DNA from: an uncultured Dehalococcoidia bacterium
GTDB lineage: Bacteria; Chloroflexota; Dehalococcoidia; Lucifugimonadales; GCA-2712585
DNA length: 64,000 nt
NCBI GenBank assembly: GCA_951812825.1
Contig: OX638324.1
Coordinates: 1,301,141-1,365,140, forward strand
Direction of reading: 5' to 3'
Below are positions 25,190-33,926 of the stretch, in pieces. The notes beneath the pieces are model-generated. The model was not told the origin of the DNA. It saw nothing but the letters and a program-made list of their open reading frames with translations, and did not search any database. The translations under genes and the position numbers were made by a program. Numbering within the stretch: position 1 is the first letter of the stretch; each line of letters starts with the position of its first letter.

Positions 25190-28180
25190 CTAACCCTCCT
25201 GCAGGTTCAGGCTGCGCAGTATGGCGGAATCTCTAAGGATGGAGGGCGGGATTTCGATTTCTATGCCATAGTCGCCCTGGGTGGCCTTGGATGAGTATGA
25301 ACTGCAGGTGTCTCGGCTGCGCGGATCGAATTTCCACGACATGAAGTAGGAGAGAATCTCGTGGGTTTCGGCGTCGATGGTCAGGTTGGCGGACAGCACT
25401 TCACTTTCGGACCATCCAACCCTGACCAACGTCTTTTCCAGGTATACGTCCAACCTGAGCTTGCCCCGCTCGGGTTCAGACATCCTTATATTCTCCGGGT
25501 CGGCAAGGAGCAGTATGCTGGCAAACATGTTAAACGGGTTCGAAAAGCCTCTTCTCCAAGACGTGTTATCGAATATGTCGCTGGAAAAGACTTTTTGCCA
25601 AGTACCTTCGATGCTGCGCCAGTATTCGATCGACCGATCACCAACGATGTCCCTGATTATGAATGCGTTCATGCCCCGGTCTTTGAAACGGATTAGGTCT
25701 GCGGCGCCTGACGAGAGAGAGGCAAACTGCAGGTCGGCGGGTCCGAATTCGTGGCCGCAACCAACCCAGGAGCCGTGAATCTTGAATCCCACGGCATCGG
25801 CCTCATAAAAAGCTGTGTATGCCTGCTTCACCAAGTCAATGGGCGTCATTTCATCACCCACAAGCAGCGGCGGGTCCACCAGCTCGTCTTCGAAGATTAT
25901 CAACTCCTCTACTTCCCCCATAGTCATGCCCGGCTTGACCAGGGGGTTTGAATGAAGCCGAATCAGGGCCTCGTCGGTCGGATTCATTTCGAGCATTCTC
26001 ACGCCACCGGTTACATTCAGTATGCTGAGGGCATCCCTCCTGTGGACGATGGGAACCAGGGCATGAAGGGCCTCGTGCACAATGGTGCGCTTGATTCTGT
26101 CATCCAGCAATCCAATATCTTCCAGGTGGGAGTCATAGTAGTCCCAAACGCCAATAATTGCCCCCGAGGTCACGTTGGGCGGGTCATCCCACCACTGGGC
26201 GCAACCCAACGAACGCTCGCAGTAGAAGTCGACGGCTCTGGCCTCTTCCACTGTGACGCCCACATAGGCTTTCAGGTCGGCCTCGTCTTCCACAACGACG
26301 CGTTGGAATTTCAGATTCAGGAGCGATGATAATTCCTCCAGGGACTCATCCAGCACCGCGATGTAGTCATCGTCGCCCGTTGCCCAAACCTTGACGGGCT
26401 TGCTCTGGTCCCACTTGACGATGGTTTTCGAGAACCACCCGCCGCATCCTTCCCTTTCCGCCTCCCTTCCCGGCCTGTCGCTGAAACACTCCCACACGTC
26501 TCTCGCGACGCCCAGAATCTTCGCGGGCACCTGCACCTCGAACCGGGCAGCCTCCTCAGCCCCGAACTCCGCCTCCAGAAGCGTGACGCCCATGGGCAAT
26601 CGGAGGTTTAGAGATTCTGAGGCCACGGGGCCGTACCCATCAGCCAGGGAGATGGTTATTTCGCCGCCGCAGCCCTCAACGATTTCTTCTCCAATGAGGC
26701 AAAGAAAAGTGACGGGCTGCGCATTCTCAAAGGGGGCGTAGCCTTCGTTGCGGAGGGAGAAAGCTATGTCCAGGTTGGCTGTACCGTCGCTCCAGTACTC
26801 GCCCCTGGGAGAAGCTTCTACCTCCAGGGCCAGCCTGGTTGCCGGATGCTCCGGGACCTCCAGTGTGAGTTCGGCCACGTTGTCTTGCCCCCACCGAAAA
26901 CCATCCTCCAGTTCGCCGGCGTAGGCAACCGCCTCCGTCGTCCCCTGAGGTACGGTGACGGCAAAGGTGAAGTTCGCGCCATCGCCGGCGGGAATCAGGT
27001 CGGAAGTCACGGTCTGCAAGCACTCGACGGACTCTGTGTCGGTGCAGTCCAGCCCAACCGTCAGAGCCCTTCCGGGAGCGACTCCTTCGTTGGTCACCCG
27101 CAGGTCCACCTCAACCAAACCTTCTCCACTGCTGGCGTAGCCCACCGTACGCACATCTTCCACGGACATGGCCAACCGGACGTACTCCACGTCCACGGTT
27201 GCGTGAACCAGATTGTCCTCGGGCGTTGCCTCTATGGTCCTTGTGTGCGCGACCAGTTCGACGTGATAGGAGCCGGAGGGTACCCGAAGGGGGACGAGCA
27301 GTTGCGCACTTCCTCCGGGTTCCAGCGAGTCGATGATGGCGGCTCTTTCTTCGCTGCCATCGACGGTATTCTCTTCCTCCTCCAATCTGGACTCCCAAAG
27401 GGCGGATAGAACGATGGACCGGGCGGCCAATTCTCCACTGTTAACGGCCTTCACCTGCAAATGGGTCAGCCCATCCTCGATTACTTCGTACCCCGTCACG
27501 TCCAGGGTAATCTCCGCCGTTCTTGCGTCCACCTCTATTTCGTCCTGGGCCTCCATCACGCTCGCCACGGCTGCGTACCGGCCCGGCTCCAGCGATTGAG
27601 CGAATTGCAGGTTGGTCGTTTCGCCGCCTTCCAGCGGGTCGATGGTCCCGACTTCCAGCGGGTCTTCGCCGTCTATGGACAGCGTTAGGGGAAGGGGTTC
27701 GGTGGCTGCGGCATCCCCGACGTTGGCAACGATGACGAAGAACTCAGCCTTAACGAGACTATCTTCCACGCCCACTACGGCAACCACGAAGTTTTTTATC
27801 CTGTATGCGGCCGGTTCAGGCGTGGGAGGAGGAGTAGGCGATGGTGTCGGTGAGGGGGTCGGAGTGGGCGTGGAAGTCGCGGACGGGGTTGAGGTGGGGG
27901 TGGGGGTCGGTGTTGGTGTGGAGGTGGGCGTAGGGAGCGGGGTCGGAGTAGGCGTCGGACTAGGTGTCGGGGTTGGGGTAAGCGTCGGCGCAGGTGCAAC
28001 CGTCGCCGTTGGGGTTGGCAAGACAGTGGGCGTTGGAGCAGGCGTGTCTGCCGGTGTTGGGGTAGGCGGAGGTTCGCTCTCGCAAGCGAGGGTTAGGGCG
28101 ATGGAGACGCAGCACAAGACGGCGATGCTCGCAGTCCATCGAAATTCCTTTATGATTCTGACCGCTGTTGTCTTGTACAT
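25190..28180 (-). CDS. Large CARDB-type lipoprotein with HExxH motif
   Basis: A 996-residue secreted protein. A signal peptide ends in the lipobox LTLAC (Cys33), then a Pro-Thr low-complexity linker spans about residues 38-122. Residues 125-540 look like three to four CARDB/Ig-like beta modules (for example [16 protein letters not shown]). The C-terminal half has a HEALH motif at residues 702-706, which fits a zinc peptidase, and a later LppX/outer-membrane-lipoprotein-like part. Function unknown; probably an envelope-anchored protein. ATG 28180 was chosen over TTG 28201. Confidence 0.65.
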   Translation of the reverse strand: MYKTTAVRIIKEFRWTASIAVLCCVSIALTLACESEPPPTPTPADTPAPTPTVLPTPTATVAPAPTLTPTPTPSPTPTPTPLPTPTSTPTPTPTPTSTPSATSTPTPTPSPTPSPTPPPTPEPAAYRIKNFVVAVVGVEDSLVKAEFFVIVANVGDAAATEPLPLTLSIDGEDPLEVGTIDPLEGGETTNLQFAQSLEPGRYAAVASVMEAQDEIEVDARTAEITLDVTGYEVIEDGLTHLQVKAVNSGELAARSIVLSALWESRLEEEENTVDGSEERAAIIDSLEPGGSAQLLVPLRVPSGSYHVELVAHTRTIEATPEDNLVHATVDVEYVRLAMSVEDVRTVGYASSGEGLVEVDLRVTNEGVAPGRALTVGLDCTDTESVECLQTVTSDLIPAGDGANFTFAVTVPQGTTEAVAYAGELEDGFRWGQDNVAELTLEVPEHPATRLALEVEASPRGEYWSDGTANLDIAFSLRNEGYAPFENAQPVTFLCLIGEEIVEGCGGEITISLADGYGPVASESLNLRLPMGVTLLEAEFGAEEAARFEVQVPAKILGVARDVWECFSDRPGREAEREGCGGWFSKTIVKWDQSKPVKVWATGDDDYIAVLDESLEELSSLLNLKFQRVVVEDEADLKAYVGVTVEEARAVDFYCERSLGCAQWWDDPPNVTSGAIIGVWDYYDSHLEDIGLLDDRIKRTIVHEALHALVPIVHRRDALSILNVTGGVRMLEMNPTDEALIRLHSNPLVKPGMTMGEVEELIIFEDELVDPPLLVGDEMTPIDLVKQAYTAFYEADAVGFKIHGSWVGCGHEFGPADLQFASLSSGAADLIRFKDRGMNAFIIRDIVGDRSIEYWRSIEGTWQKVFSSDIFDNTSWRRGFSNPFNMFASILLLADPENIRMSEPERGKLRLDVYLEKTLVRVGWSESEVLSANLTIDAETHEILSYFMSWKFDPRSRDTCSSYSSKATQGDYGIEIEIPPSILRDSAILRSLNLQEG

Positions 28181-28235
28181 TGAACATTCTTGCAGTGGCA
28201 AGGATGTTCAATAATGGCAGACTAGCTCTCGGCTT

Positions 28236-28823
28236 TCAACCTCCCTCGGCCAACTGCGTCAGGGCGCGGCGGATGCGCTCTTCCAACTCCAGCGACGCCG
28301 ACTCCGGGCCCAGGCTTCGCAATGCCTGGCGCACCTCCCCTGCGGTATAGCCCAACGCCGTCAGGGCCGCCACTGCGTCGGCGTCGTCGGGGACGGGAGT
28401 CGTGGAAAGGGGCAGCCCTTCTTTCTCCAGCCGGTCCTTCAGCTCCAGCACGATGCGAGTGGCCGTGCGCTTGCCGATGCCCGGAACCGCCGTGAACGCA
28501 TCCAGGTCTCCCGCCATGATTGCCGTGGCGAGGGCCTCCGGCGGACGGGCCGAAAGCAGGTTGAGGGCGGAGCGGGGGCCGATGCCGGAAACGCCGGTGA
28601 GCATGTGGAAGAACCGCAGCGCCGCAGGGCTCGGGAACCCGTACAGCTGCGGTTCGTCGTCGCGAATCATCAGCCGGGTGTGGAGGGTTACCTTCTGTCC
28701 TTCTTCGCCCACAGAGAGGGCGAGCGACGCGGGCACGGATATGTGGAAGCCGACGCCGCCCACGTCCAGCTGCACCCAGTCGGTTCCGCGGGCGCGCAGG
28801 ACGCCGGTGATGAAGGCTATCAA
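28236..28823 (-). CDS. ruvA: Holliday junction DNA helicase subunit RuvA
   Basis: A 195-residue RuvA with all three domains: N-terminal OB fold (VQLDVGGVGFHISVP), two helix-hairpin-helix motifs (LLTGVSGIGP-type LTGVSGIGPRSAL and FTAVPGIGKRTATRI), and the C-terminal domain III (AVAALTALGYTAGEVRQAL) that binds RuvB. It recognises Holliday junctions for RuvB-driven branch migration. It follows ruvC by 28 bases on the minus strand; ruvB lies elsewhere at 37521. Confidence 0.95.
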   Translation of the reverse strand: MIAFITGVLRARGTDWVQLDVGGVGFHISVPASLALSVGEEGQKVTLHTRLMIRDDEPQLYGFPSPAALRFFHMLTGVSGIGPRSALNLLSARPPEALATAIMAGDLDAFTAVPGIGKRTATRIVLELKDRLEKEGLPLSTTPVPDDADAVAALTALGYTAGEVRQALRSLGPESASLELEERIRRALTQLAEGG

Positions 28824-28851
28824 ATCAGTCCACTGGCGAGGCGCACGAAAG

Positions 28852-29367
28852 TTACCATTCCGAAAGCGTCGCCATGTCTGCCAGCTCCCGCTGCCGCAGA
28901 TGACAGAGGGCGATGGCCAGCGCGTCGGAGGCGTCGTAACTGAGGGGTATTTCGTTGAGATTCAGGGTGATGCTGACCATGGTCAGAACCTGTTCCTTGG
29001 AGGCGGCGCCGTGGTCGGCGACGGAGGACTTTATCTGCGCGGGCGGGTAGCGGAAGACTGGCACGCCCTGGGACACGGAGGCGATGAGCACCGCCGCCTG
29101 GGCCTGCCCCACCGCAAAGGCGGGGCCCACGAAGCGTGCCTGCCCCTGGCCCATGAAGGGCTCCTCTATGGCAAGCTCGTCCGGCTTGAACATGCCGATC
29201 ATGTTCATCAGGTGAGAGTGCACCTGGTAGAGCCGCTCCTCCACCGGCAGGGAGGACTTGAAATGCAGTGCTCCATAGTCCAGGGCTTGAAGGTCGCCGT
29301 CGGACTCCTCCAACAGGCCGTAACCAAGGTGACGAGTGCCGGGGTCTATGCCGAGGACCTTTACCAT
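28852..29367 (-). CDS. ruvC: Holliday junction resolvase RuvC
   Basis: A 171-residue RNase H-fold resolvase with its catalytic acids visible: Asp8 in GIDPG, Glu68 in LAIEEPF, and Asp145/Asp148 in YDASDALAIALCH. It cuts Holliday junctions after RuvAB migration. The gene starts 5 bases after the yebC stop, forming the common yebC-ruvC-ruvA operon. Confidence 0.95.
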   Translation of the reverse strand: MVKVLGIDPGTRHLGYGLLEESDGDLQALDYGALHFKSSLPVEERLYQVHSHLMNMIGMFKPDELAIEEPFMGQGQARFVGPAFAVGQAQAAVLIASVSQGVPVFRYPPAQIKSSVADHGAASKEQVLTMVSITLNLNEIPLSYDASDALAIALCHLRQRELADMATLSEW

Positions 29368-29372
29368 CGTGG

Positions 29373-30137
29373 TTAGTTCTCGCGGCTGTACTTTTCCAGC
29401 GTTTCCTCGGGGAAGTCGGCGTTGGTGTACACCTTCTGGGAGTCCTGCAGGTCCTCCAAAAGGTCCAGCAGGCGCAGGGTCTGCTCCGCTTCCTTAGGCT
29501 CGAGCGCGACGGTCGCCTTTGGCACCATGGCGACTTCCGCCGTGGCAATGGCGACGTTCTCCCCTTCAAGCTGCTGCTTCACCTCGGTCAGGTTCTCCGG
29601 CAGGGTGAAGACCTCCACGTAGCTGTCCTCCACCTTCACGTCTTCGGCCCCCGCCTCGATGGCAAGCAGCGCCGTGTCCTCCGCCTCCTCCGCGGCCATC
29701 TCCATGGTTATGAGACCCATGGTGTCGAAATTCCAGGCGACGCAGCCGGAGGCGCCCAGGCTGGCGCCGATCTTGGAGAAGGTGGCGCGCACCTCCGAGG
29801 CGGTGCGGTTGCGATTGTCGGTGACGGTCTGGAGAAGGATGGCGACGCCGCCCGGCCCGTACCCTTCGTAGGTTATCTCTTCGAGCTGCACCTGCTCGCC
29901 GCCCTCGCCGGTGCCCCGCTTGATAGCGCGGTCGATGGTGTCGGCGGGCATGTTGGCGCCCTTGGCCCGGTCGATGGCAAGGCGCAGCTGGTAGTTCATG
30001 TCGGGATCGCCGCCGCCGGCGCCCTCACGCGCGGCGATGGATATCTCACGGGTGAGTTTGGTGAAGAGCTGCCCGCGCTTGGCGTCGGCGGCGCCCTTCT
30101 GGTGTTTGATGGTCTTCCATTTGGAATGACCGGACAT
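29373..30137 (-). CDS. yebC: YebC/PmpR-family (TACO1) protein
   Basis: A 254-residue protein beginning MSGHSKWKTIKHQKGAADAK, the family signature, with TYEGYGPGGVAILL and the NRNRTASEVRATFSK segment. Members act as transcriptional regulators or translation factors that relieve stalling at proline runs. It heads the yebC-ruvC-ruvA operon. Confidence 0.94.
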   Translation of the reverse strand: MSGHSKWKTIKHQKGAADAKRGQLFTKLTREISIAAREGAGGGDPDMNYQLRLAIDRAKGANMPADTIDRAIKRGTGEGGEQVQLEEITYEGYGPGGVAILLQTVTDNRNRTASEVRATFSKIGASLGASGCVAWNFDTMGLITMEMAAEEAEDTALLAIEAGAEDVKVEDSYVEVFTLPENLTEVKQQLEGENVAIATAEVAMVPKATVALEPKEAEQTLRLLDLLEDLQDSQKVYTNADFPEETLEKYSREN

Positions 30138-30385
30138 GGTTACACCTCACTTCGGCCCCTGCAGTCCGTGGAGACTGGGTTATTGCTCCGTTAAGTACGG
30201 TTGCGGATGGGATCGCATTCAACCCGCCAAGCCTGCTGTCCTGGGCGGAGGAGAAACGGCGAGACCGCCAAACCGTCATCGGATTAGGCAGGGGAATTGT
30301 ATCACTGCCCCAATAGGGGGGTCAAAACGGGGAATGCCGGGAGAGGTGGAACCGCGAACCGAATATGCGGATGGATGGGGCGGGG

Positions 30386-30613
30386 CTAGACGATTTCGAG
30401 GACTACGCGGGAGCCTTCCTTGATGGCCGCCACGCGCAGAATAGTCCGCATAGCCTGGGCCACTCGACCCTGCCGCCCGATTATCTTGCCTTTGTCCTCC
30501 TGGGCGACCTCCAGCCGGAGGATGATCCGGTCATCCTCCATCTCGGCGGTTACCTTCACCTCGTCGGGCTTGCTGGCCAGGTTCCTGGCAATGTATTCGA
30601 TGAGTTCCTGCAT
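30386..30613 (-). CDS. khpA: KH-domain RNA-binding protein KhpA
   Basis: A 75-residue single KH domain with GKIIGRQGR, the GxxG loop that grips RNA. It is encoded directly after rpsP with a TAATG overlap of one base, the usual rpsP-khpA order. Members (YlqC/KhpA) work with KhpB on cell-length and RNA control in Gram-positives. Confidence 0.9.
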   Translation of the reverse strand: MQELIEYIARNLASKPDEVKVTAEMEDDRIILRLEVAQEDKGKIIGRQGRVAQAMRTILRVAAIKEGSRVVLEIV

Positions 30614-31002
30614 TACTCGTTAGTCTCTTCTTCGGTGGCTTCCTCTGCCGGGACTTCCTCTACGGCGGCTTCCGCTACCGCGGTCTCGGCCTCCGCGTCC
30701 GGCGCCTCCATCGCGGGAGCCTCTACGGTCTCAGGCGCCTCTTCAGCCTCGGGGGCGTCTTCCTCAAACAGACGCTGCCAGTGGAAGATGCGCTGTACGG
30801 CGTCGGAGGGTTGGGCCCCCCGGCTGAGCCACATGCGGGCGCGTTCTTTGTCCAACGTCACGGCGGGAGGGTCGATGAGCGGGTCGTAGTGGCCAATGCG
30901 CTCCACGAAGGCGCCGTCCCGGGGCGAACGGGAATCAGCCACCACAATTCGGTAGGAGGGCTGCTTTTTCTTGCCTACCCTCCGAAGTCTTATCCTAAGC
31001 AT
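30613..31002 (-). CDS. rpsP: 30S ribosomal protein S16 with acidic tail
   Basis: Residues 1-78 form a standard S16 (MLRIRLRRVGKKKQPSYRIV, RDGAFVERIGHYDP). About 50 extra residues follow, almost entirely Ala, Glu, Pro and Val, so the protein is 129 residues instead of about 80-90. The tail is acidic and probably disordered. It is coupled to khpA downstream. Confidence 0.93.
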   Translation of the reverse strand: MLRIRLRRVGKKKQPSYRIVVADSRSPRDGAFVERIGHYDPLIDPPAVTLDKERARMWLSRGAQPSDAVQRIFHWQRLFEEDAPEAEEAPETVEAPAMEAPDAEAETAVAEAAVEEVPAEEATEEETNE

Positions 31003-31156
31003 TCGGTGTTGTTCCTAAAAGTTAGATGTGTGCGAGAGGAAATTTTAGATTAGGCGTAAGGGGTTGTCAACGGATGATACGACGCGGGAAGCGTTGCGGA
31101 TCCGCTTTTGCGTTTACGCTTGACGTCAATCATCATATGCACTACGGTTAATTCTC

Positions 31157-31438
31157 ATGATTGTCAGCTATGGTGACCGGAGGACCGAACGACTTGCTGC
31201 AGGAGAATTCGTTCCAGCATTTCAATCCTTCAAAAGCCAAGCGGCAAGACGATTGGCTATACTGAACGCGGCGCCGTCTCTGGACGTGTTGAGAAGACTG
31301 CCTAGCAATCGATTGGAAGCTCTACAGGGGGACAGAAAAGGACAGTTCTCCATTCGCATAAGCTCACAGTGGCGCATCTGTTTTTCCTGGATTGCGGGGC
31401 ACGGCCCTGCCAACGTCGAGATAGTTGACTATCATTAG
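31157..31438 (+). CDS. higB: HigB-family mRNA interferase toxin
   Basis: A 93-residue RelE-fold toxin with RRLAILNAAPSLDVLRRLPSNRLEAL, SIRISSQWRICF and the terminal NVEIVDYH typical of HigB (plasmid maintenance killer). It cleaves mRNA on the ribosome. As usual in higBA modules the toxin gene comes first, 20 bases before higA. Confidence 0.88.
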   Translation: MIVSYGDRRTERLAAGEFVPAFQSFKSQAARRLAILNAAPSLDVLRRLPSNRLEALQGDRKGQFSIRISSQWRICFSWIAGHGPANVEIVDYH

Positions 31439-31458
31439 CAAATGAGAGGATTAACCAC

Positions 31459-31749
31459 ATGTTCAGGCTAGCGGTGCATCCTGGAGAGATTCTAAAAGAA
31501 GAATTAGCAGAGTTTGGCATAACGCCAACGTCATTCGCCCGTCAGATTAACGTGCCTCCCAATCGCGTCAGCCAAATTATTGCCGGGAAGCGTTCAATCT
31601 CCGGCGACACTGCCTTGCGGTTTGGACACTGGTTTGGCGTGGACCCCCAGTTTTGGATGAACCTTCAAAGCCAATTTGATCTCGCAATTGCCGACCAAAG
31701 GGTTGGTGGGTCGGTACGGAAACTTCCGACAGCCTCCTCGAGTCAGTGA
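31459..31749 (+). CDS. higA: HigA-family antitoxin
   Basis: A 96-residue XRE-type DNA-binding antitoxin: HPGEILKEELAEFGITPTSFARQINVPPNRVSQIIAGKRSIS and FWMNLQSQFDL, the VapI/HigA signature. It binds HigB and represses the operon. Confidence 0.9.
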   Translation: MFRLAVHPGEILKEELAEFGITPTSFARQINVPPNRVSQIIAGKRSISGDTALRFGHWFGVDPQFWMNLQSQFDLAIADQRVGGSVRKLPTASSSQ

Positions 31750-31836
31750 ACGGTACAGCAGGCCGGTGCAGGTCAGCGAACAGGTGGACGGCGCTCAAAC
31801 CCTAGCGGCGTAGGAGCGCGTCAGGGCTTCAAAAAG

Positions 31837-32190
31837 CTATTCGACAAGGGTTCCTTCTTCAATCAAGGTCTCGCACGTAACGTGGTTAGTGGCCACTCCC
31901 CGGGTAACGATAATTCCGGCATCGGACCCCCATGAGCTAACGCTCCAGCTGCATCCGTCTTCGATTATTTTGCCCCGAAGGATGTACATCCGGCTGTCGG
32001 TCAATTTCTCTCCCTGACGGTAAATGACAACATCGTCTTGGCGCAGCCATTCGGAAATAACAGGGTCGTCAACCTCCAGTCTAGGCTGAAATGGCCACAG
32101 CATTAAGTAATAGGCAATGAAGAGGACAAATGCGCCTGCCAGGACAAGACCCAAACCTATTAGGGTTGCCACCTTTGGCGGAATGTTCAA
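31837..32190 (-). CDS. Small membrane-anchored protein of unknown function
   Basis: A 117-residue protein with one N-terminal membrane helix (residues 7-33, rich in Leu, Ala, Phe) and a soluble part of about 80 residues with two cysteines (DGCSWSV and HVTCETL). No family is recognised. It lies alone between higA and rimI. Confidence 0.55.
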   Translation of the reverse strand: MNIPPKVATLIGLGLVLAGAFVLFIAYYLMLWPFQPRLEVDDPVISEWLRQDDVVIYRQGEKLTDSRMYILRGKIIEDGCSWSVSSWGSDAGIIVTRGVATNHVTCETLIEEGTLVE

Positions 32191-32262
32191 CGCAAGTCTC
32201 CCAACTCGTCATCCCCCCGCGTACATACGCATCCCAACTAACCACCAACCAGTGGTGAACCC

Positions 32263-32922
32263 CTATACCCGGGCGAAGCTTCTGGGCAGGCCCAGAGGCC
32301 CGTGGCGCTTCAGGTAGGCGTGACGCAGCTCCATGAACCGCCGCTGGTAGGCCAGGCTCATTATCGGGTCCGTGGTCATTATGTCCGCGTCTTCCCGGTT
32401 GTCCGAATAGTAGGCCTTGCGCAGCCCCACCTTCTTGAAGCCGTATTTCTTGTACAGGGCGATGGCGCTGTCGTTGGACACCCGCACTTCCAGAGTGACC
32501 ACCCTACTCTTCTGGTGCATGGCGAATTCGATGGCTCCGCCCAGCAGAAGTTCTCCCACGCCGCGGCCTCGATAGGCTTTCCGAACAGCTATGGCAGTGA
32601 TGTGGGCCTCTTCAAACACCAGCCATGTGGAGACATAGCCAACGGGGTAGTCTTCCATGGATGGGTCCGTCGAAGGACGACCAAGGAAGGTCCGAAAGTT
32701 TTGGATGATTCGCTGGGGAATGGGGCCCTCCGACACGCTAGACGCTTCCTCCTCAGCGGAGTCCTCAGACGAAGGCTGCGCCGCTACCAGAAGCTTGATC
32801 TTGGGGTTGTTGATCTCGCTCTTGAAGGCGCTGTTGGGCCAAAGGGAGGGAAAAGCCTCCCGCTCGATTTCGCTGACGGAGGGGATGTCTGAATTGTTAA
32901 GTTTTCGCAGAATATAAGGCAT
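32263..32922 (-). CDS. rimI: Ribosomal-protein-alanine N-acetyltransferase-like GNAT
   Basis: A 219-residue GNAT acetyltransferase of the RimI type: EIEREAFPSLWPNSAF at the N-terminus, the acetyl-CoA loop VRKAYRGRGVGELLL, and LEVRVSNDSAIALYKKYGFKKVGLRKAYY. It is longer than the usual 150 residues because of an acidic insert of about 45 residues (around 51-93) between the first strands and a basic C-terminal tail. The substrate may be S18 or another protein N-terminus. Confidence 0.82.
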   Translation of the reverse strand: MPYILRKLNNSDIPSVSEIEREAFPSLWPNSAFKSEINNPKIKLLVAAQPSSEDSAEEEASSVSEGPIPQRIIQNFRTFLGRPSTDPSMEDYPVGYVSTWLVFEEAHITAIAVRKAYRGRGVGELLLGGAIEFAMHQKSRVVTLEVRVSNDSAIALYKKYGFKKVGLRKAYYSDNREDADIMTTDPIMSLAYQRRFMELRHAYLKRHGPLGLPRSFARV

Positions 32923-33131
32923 GGCCTGTCGGGTGGGGAATTTGGAACATTGGGAAGCGGCCCTGAGTAGTTGCCATACGTTGGGCCGTGGGACGAGGAT
33001 TTCTCGCCTGCCTGTACATACATTTTATCACGGGCGAGACGAGCGCGAAAAAGGCGTTTCGAAGCCAATGGGAAAAGTTTCACCCACTCCCTTAACGTAA
33101 CGCAACCCCCGATTGTTGTTCCGGGACGAGG

Positions 33132-33160
33132 TTGATGGCCGGGGCGGTCTGTTGTATCAT
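33132..33160 (+). promoter_or_regulatory. Promoter of the phd-vapC operon
   Basis: TTGATG at 33132-33137 and TATCAT at 33155-33160, 17 bases apart, 29 bases upstream of the antitoxin start. Confidence 0.6.
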
Positions 33161-33162
33161 CT

Positions 33163-33179
33163 AGCCAGATAGTCTAGCT
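33163..33179. promoter_or_regulatory. Imperfect palindrome, candidate autoregulatory operator
   Basis: AGCCAGA-TAG-TCTAGCT overlaps the expected transcription start just before the antitoxin gene. Phd/VapB antitoxins typically repress from such sites. Confidence 0.45.
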
Positions 33180-33189
33180 GGAGATAGAG

Positions 33190-33444
33190 ATGGCTGAGTG
33201 GGCGCTACAGGATGCAAAAAATAAGTTCAGCGCGCTGGTGAACGCTGCACTGGCAGGTGAAGCGCAGCGCGTCACCCGGCGGGGCCGCCCTGCTGTGGTA
33301 GTGGTATCAGAGGAAGAATACGAACGACTCCGACGGATGGAGAAGTCCAACGCCCCATCCCTGGGCGAGCTGCTCCTTGAAATACCGCAGGACGATCAGG
33401 AATTCGGCCGCCTGTCCCTCCCGGGCAGATCACAGGACTTCTGA
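33190..33444 (+). CDS. Phd/YefM-family antitoxin
   Basis: An 84-residue antitoxin: WALQDAKNKFSALVNAAL, VTRRGRPAVVVVSEEEYERL, then a flexible toxin-binding tail. Its TGA overlaps the ATG of the PIN toxin gene by one base. Confidence 0.88.
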   Translation: MAEWALQDAKNKFSALVNAALAGEAQRVTRRGRPAVVVVSEEEYERLRRMEKSNAPSLGELLLEIPQDDQEFGRLSLPGRSQDF

Positions 33445-33848
33445 TGTTCCTTGTTGACACCGACGTCCTTTCGGCCCTCCGCAGGCGGGAACGCGATCCC
33501 GGAGCGGTTCGTTGGGCAGAAACGCAGAGGACATCTGACCTGCACCTGAGCGTCGTGACAATAGGCGAGATAGAGCGGGGCATAACTCAGCAGAAGCGTC
33601 GTAACCCAACCTACGCGCAGGATCTGGCGGCGTGGCTGGATCGATTGCTGGCCTGGTATGGCGACCGGATATTGCCTGTGGATGAGGGGATCGCCCGTCG
33701 ATGGGGGCAGTTATCGGCAACCCTTGGCTACGACAGCGCCGACCTGCTGATTGCCGCTACGGCATTGGAGCATGGCCTGACCGTCGTTACCCGCAACGTG
33801 CGCGACTTTGAACCAACGGGAGTTCCTACGCTCAATCCGTTGGGCTAA
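33444..33848 (+). CDS. vapC: VapC/FitB-family PIN toxin
   Basis: A 134-residue PIN-domain ribonuclease with acidic residues at Asp5, Glu42, Asp97/Asp100 and Asp121 (VDTDVLSAL, TIGEIERGI, YDSADLLIAATA, TRNVRDF). It would cleave tRNA or other RNA and be neutralised by the coupled antitoxin. Confidence 0.9.
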   Translation: MFLVDTDVLSALRRRERDPGAVRWAETQRTSDLHLSVVTIGEIERGITQQKRRNPTYAQDLAAWLDRLLAWYGDRILPVDEGIARRWGQLSATLGYDSADLLIAATALEHGLTVVTRNVRDFEPTGVPTLNPLG

Positions 33849-33890
33849 AGGAGCGGACCGGGAATTCCGCATTTTCGGAACGCGTTCTGG

Positions 33891-33919
33891 TTGGCATAAC
33901 GCTCCGATAGTTCTATAAT
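33891..33919 (+). promoter_or_regulatory. Strong promoter, probably giving a leaderless mRNA
   Basis: TTGGCA at 33891-33896 and a perfect TATAAT at 33914-33919, spaced 17 bases. The ABC transporter start codon is at 33927, only 8 bases after the -10, where transcription should begin. There is no Shine-Dalgarno sequence. Confidence 0.7.
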
Positions 33920-33926
33920 ATGTTAA

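Noticed and set aside
27810-28070. Pro-Thr repetitive DNA as a repeat array
   Set aside because: It is the low-complexity linker of the lipoprotein; no regular unit and no spacers.
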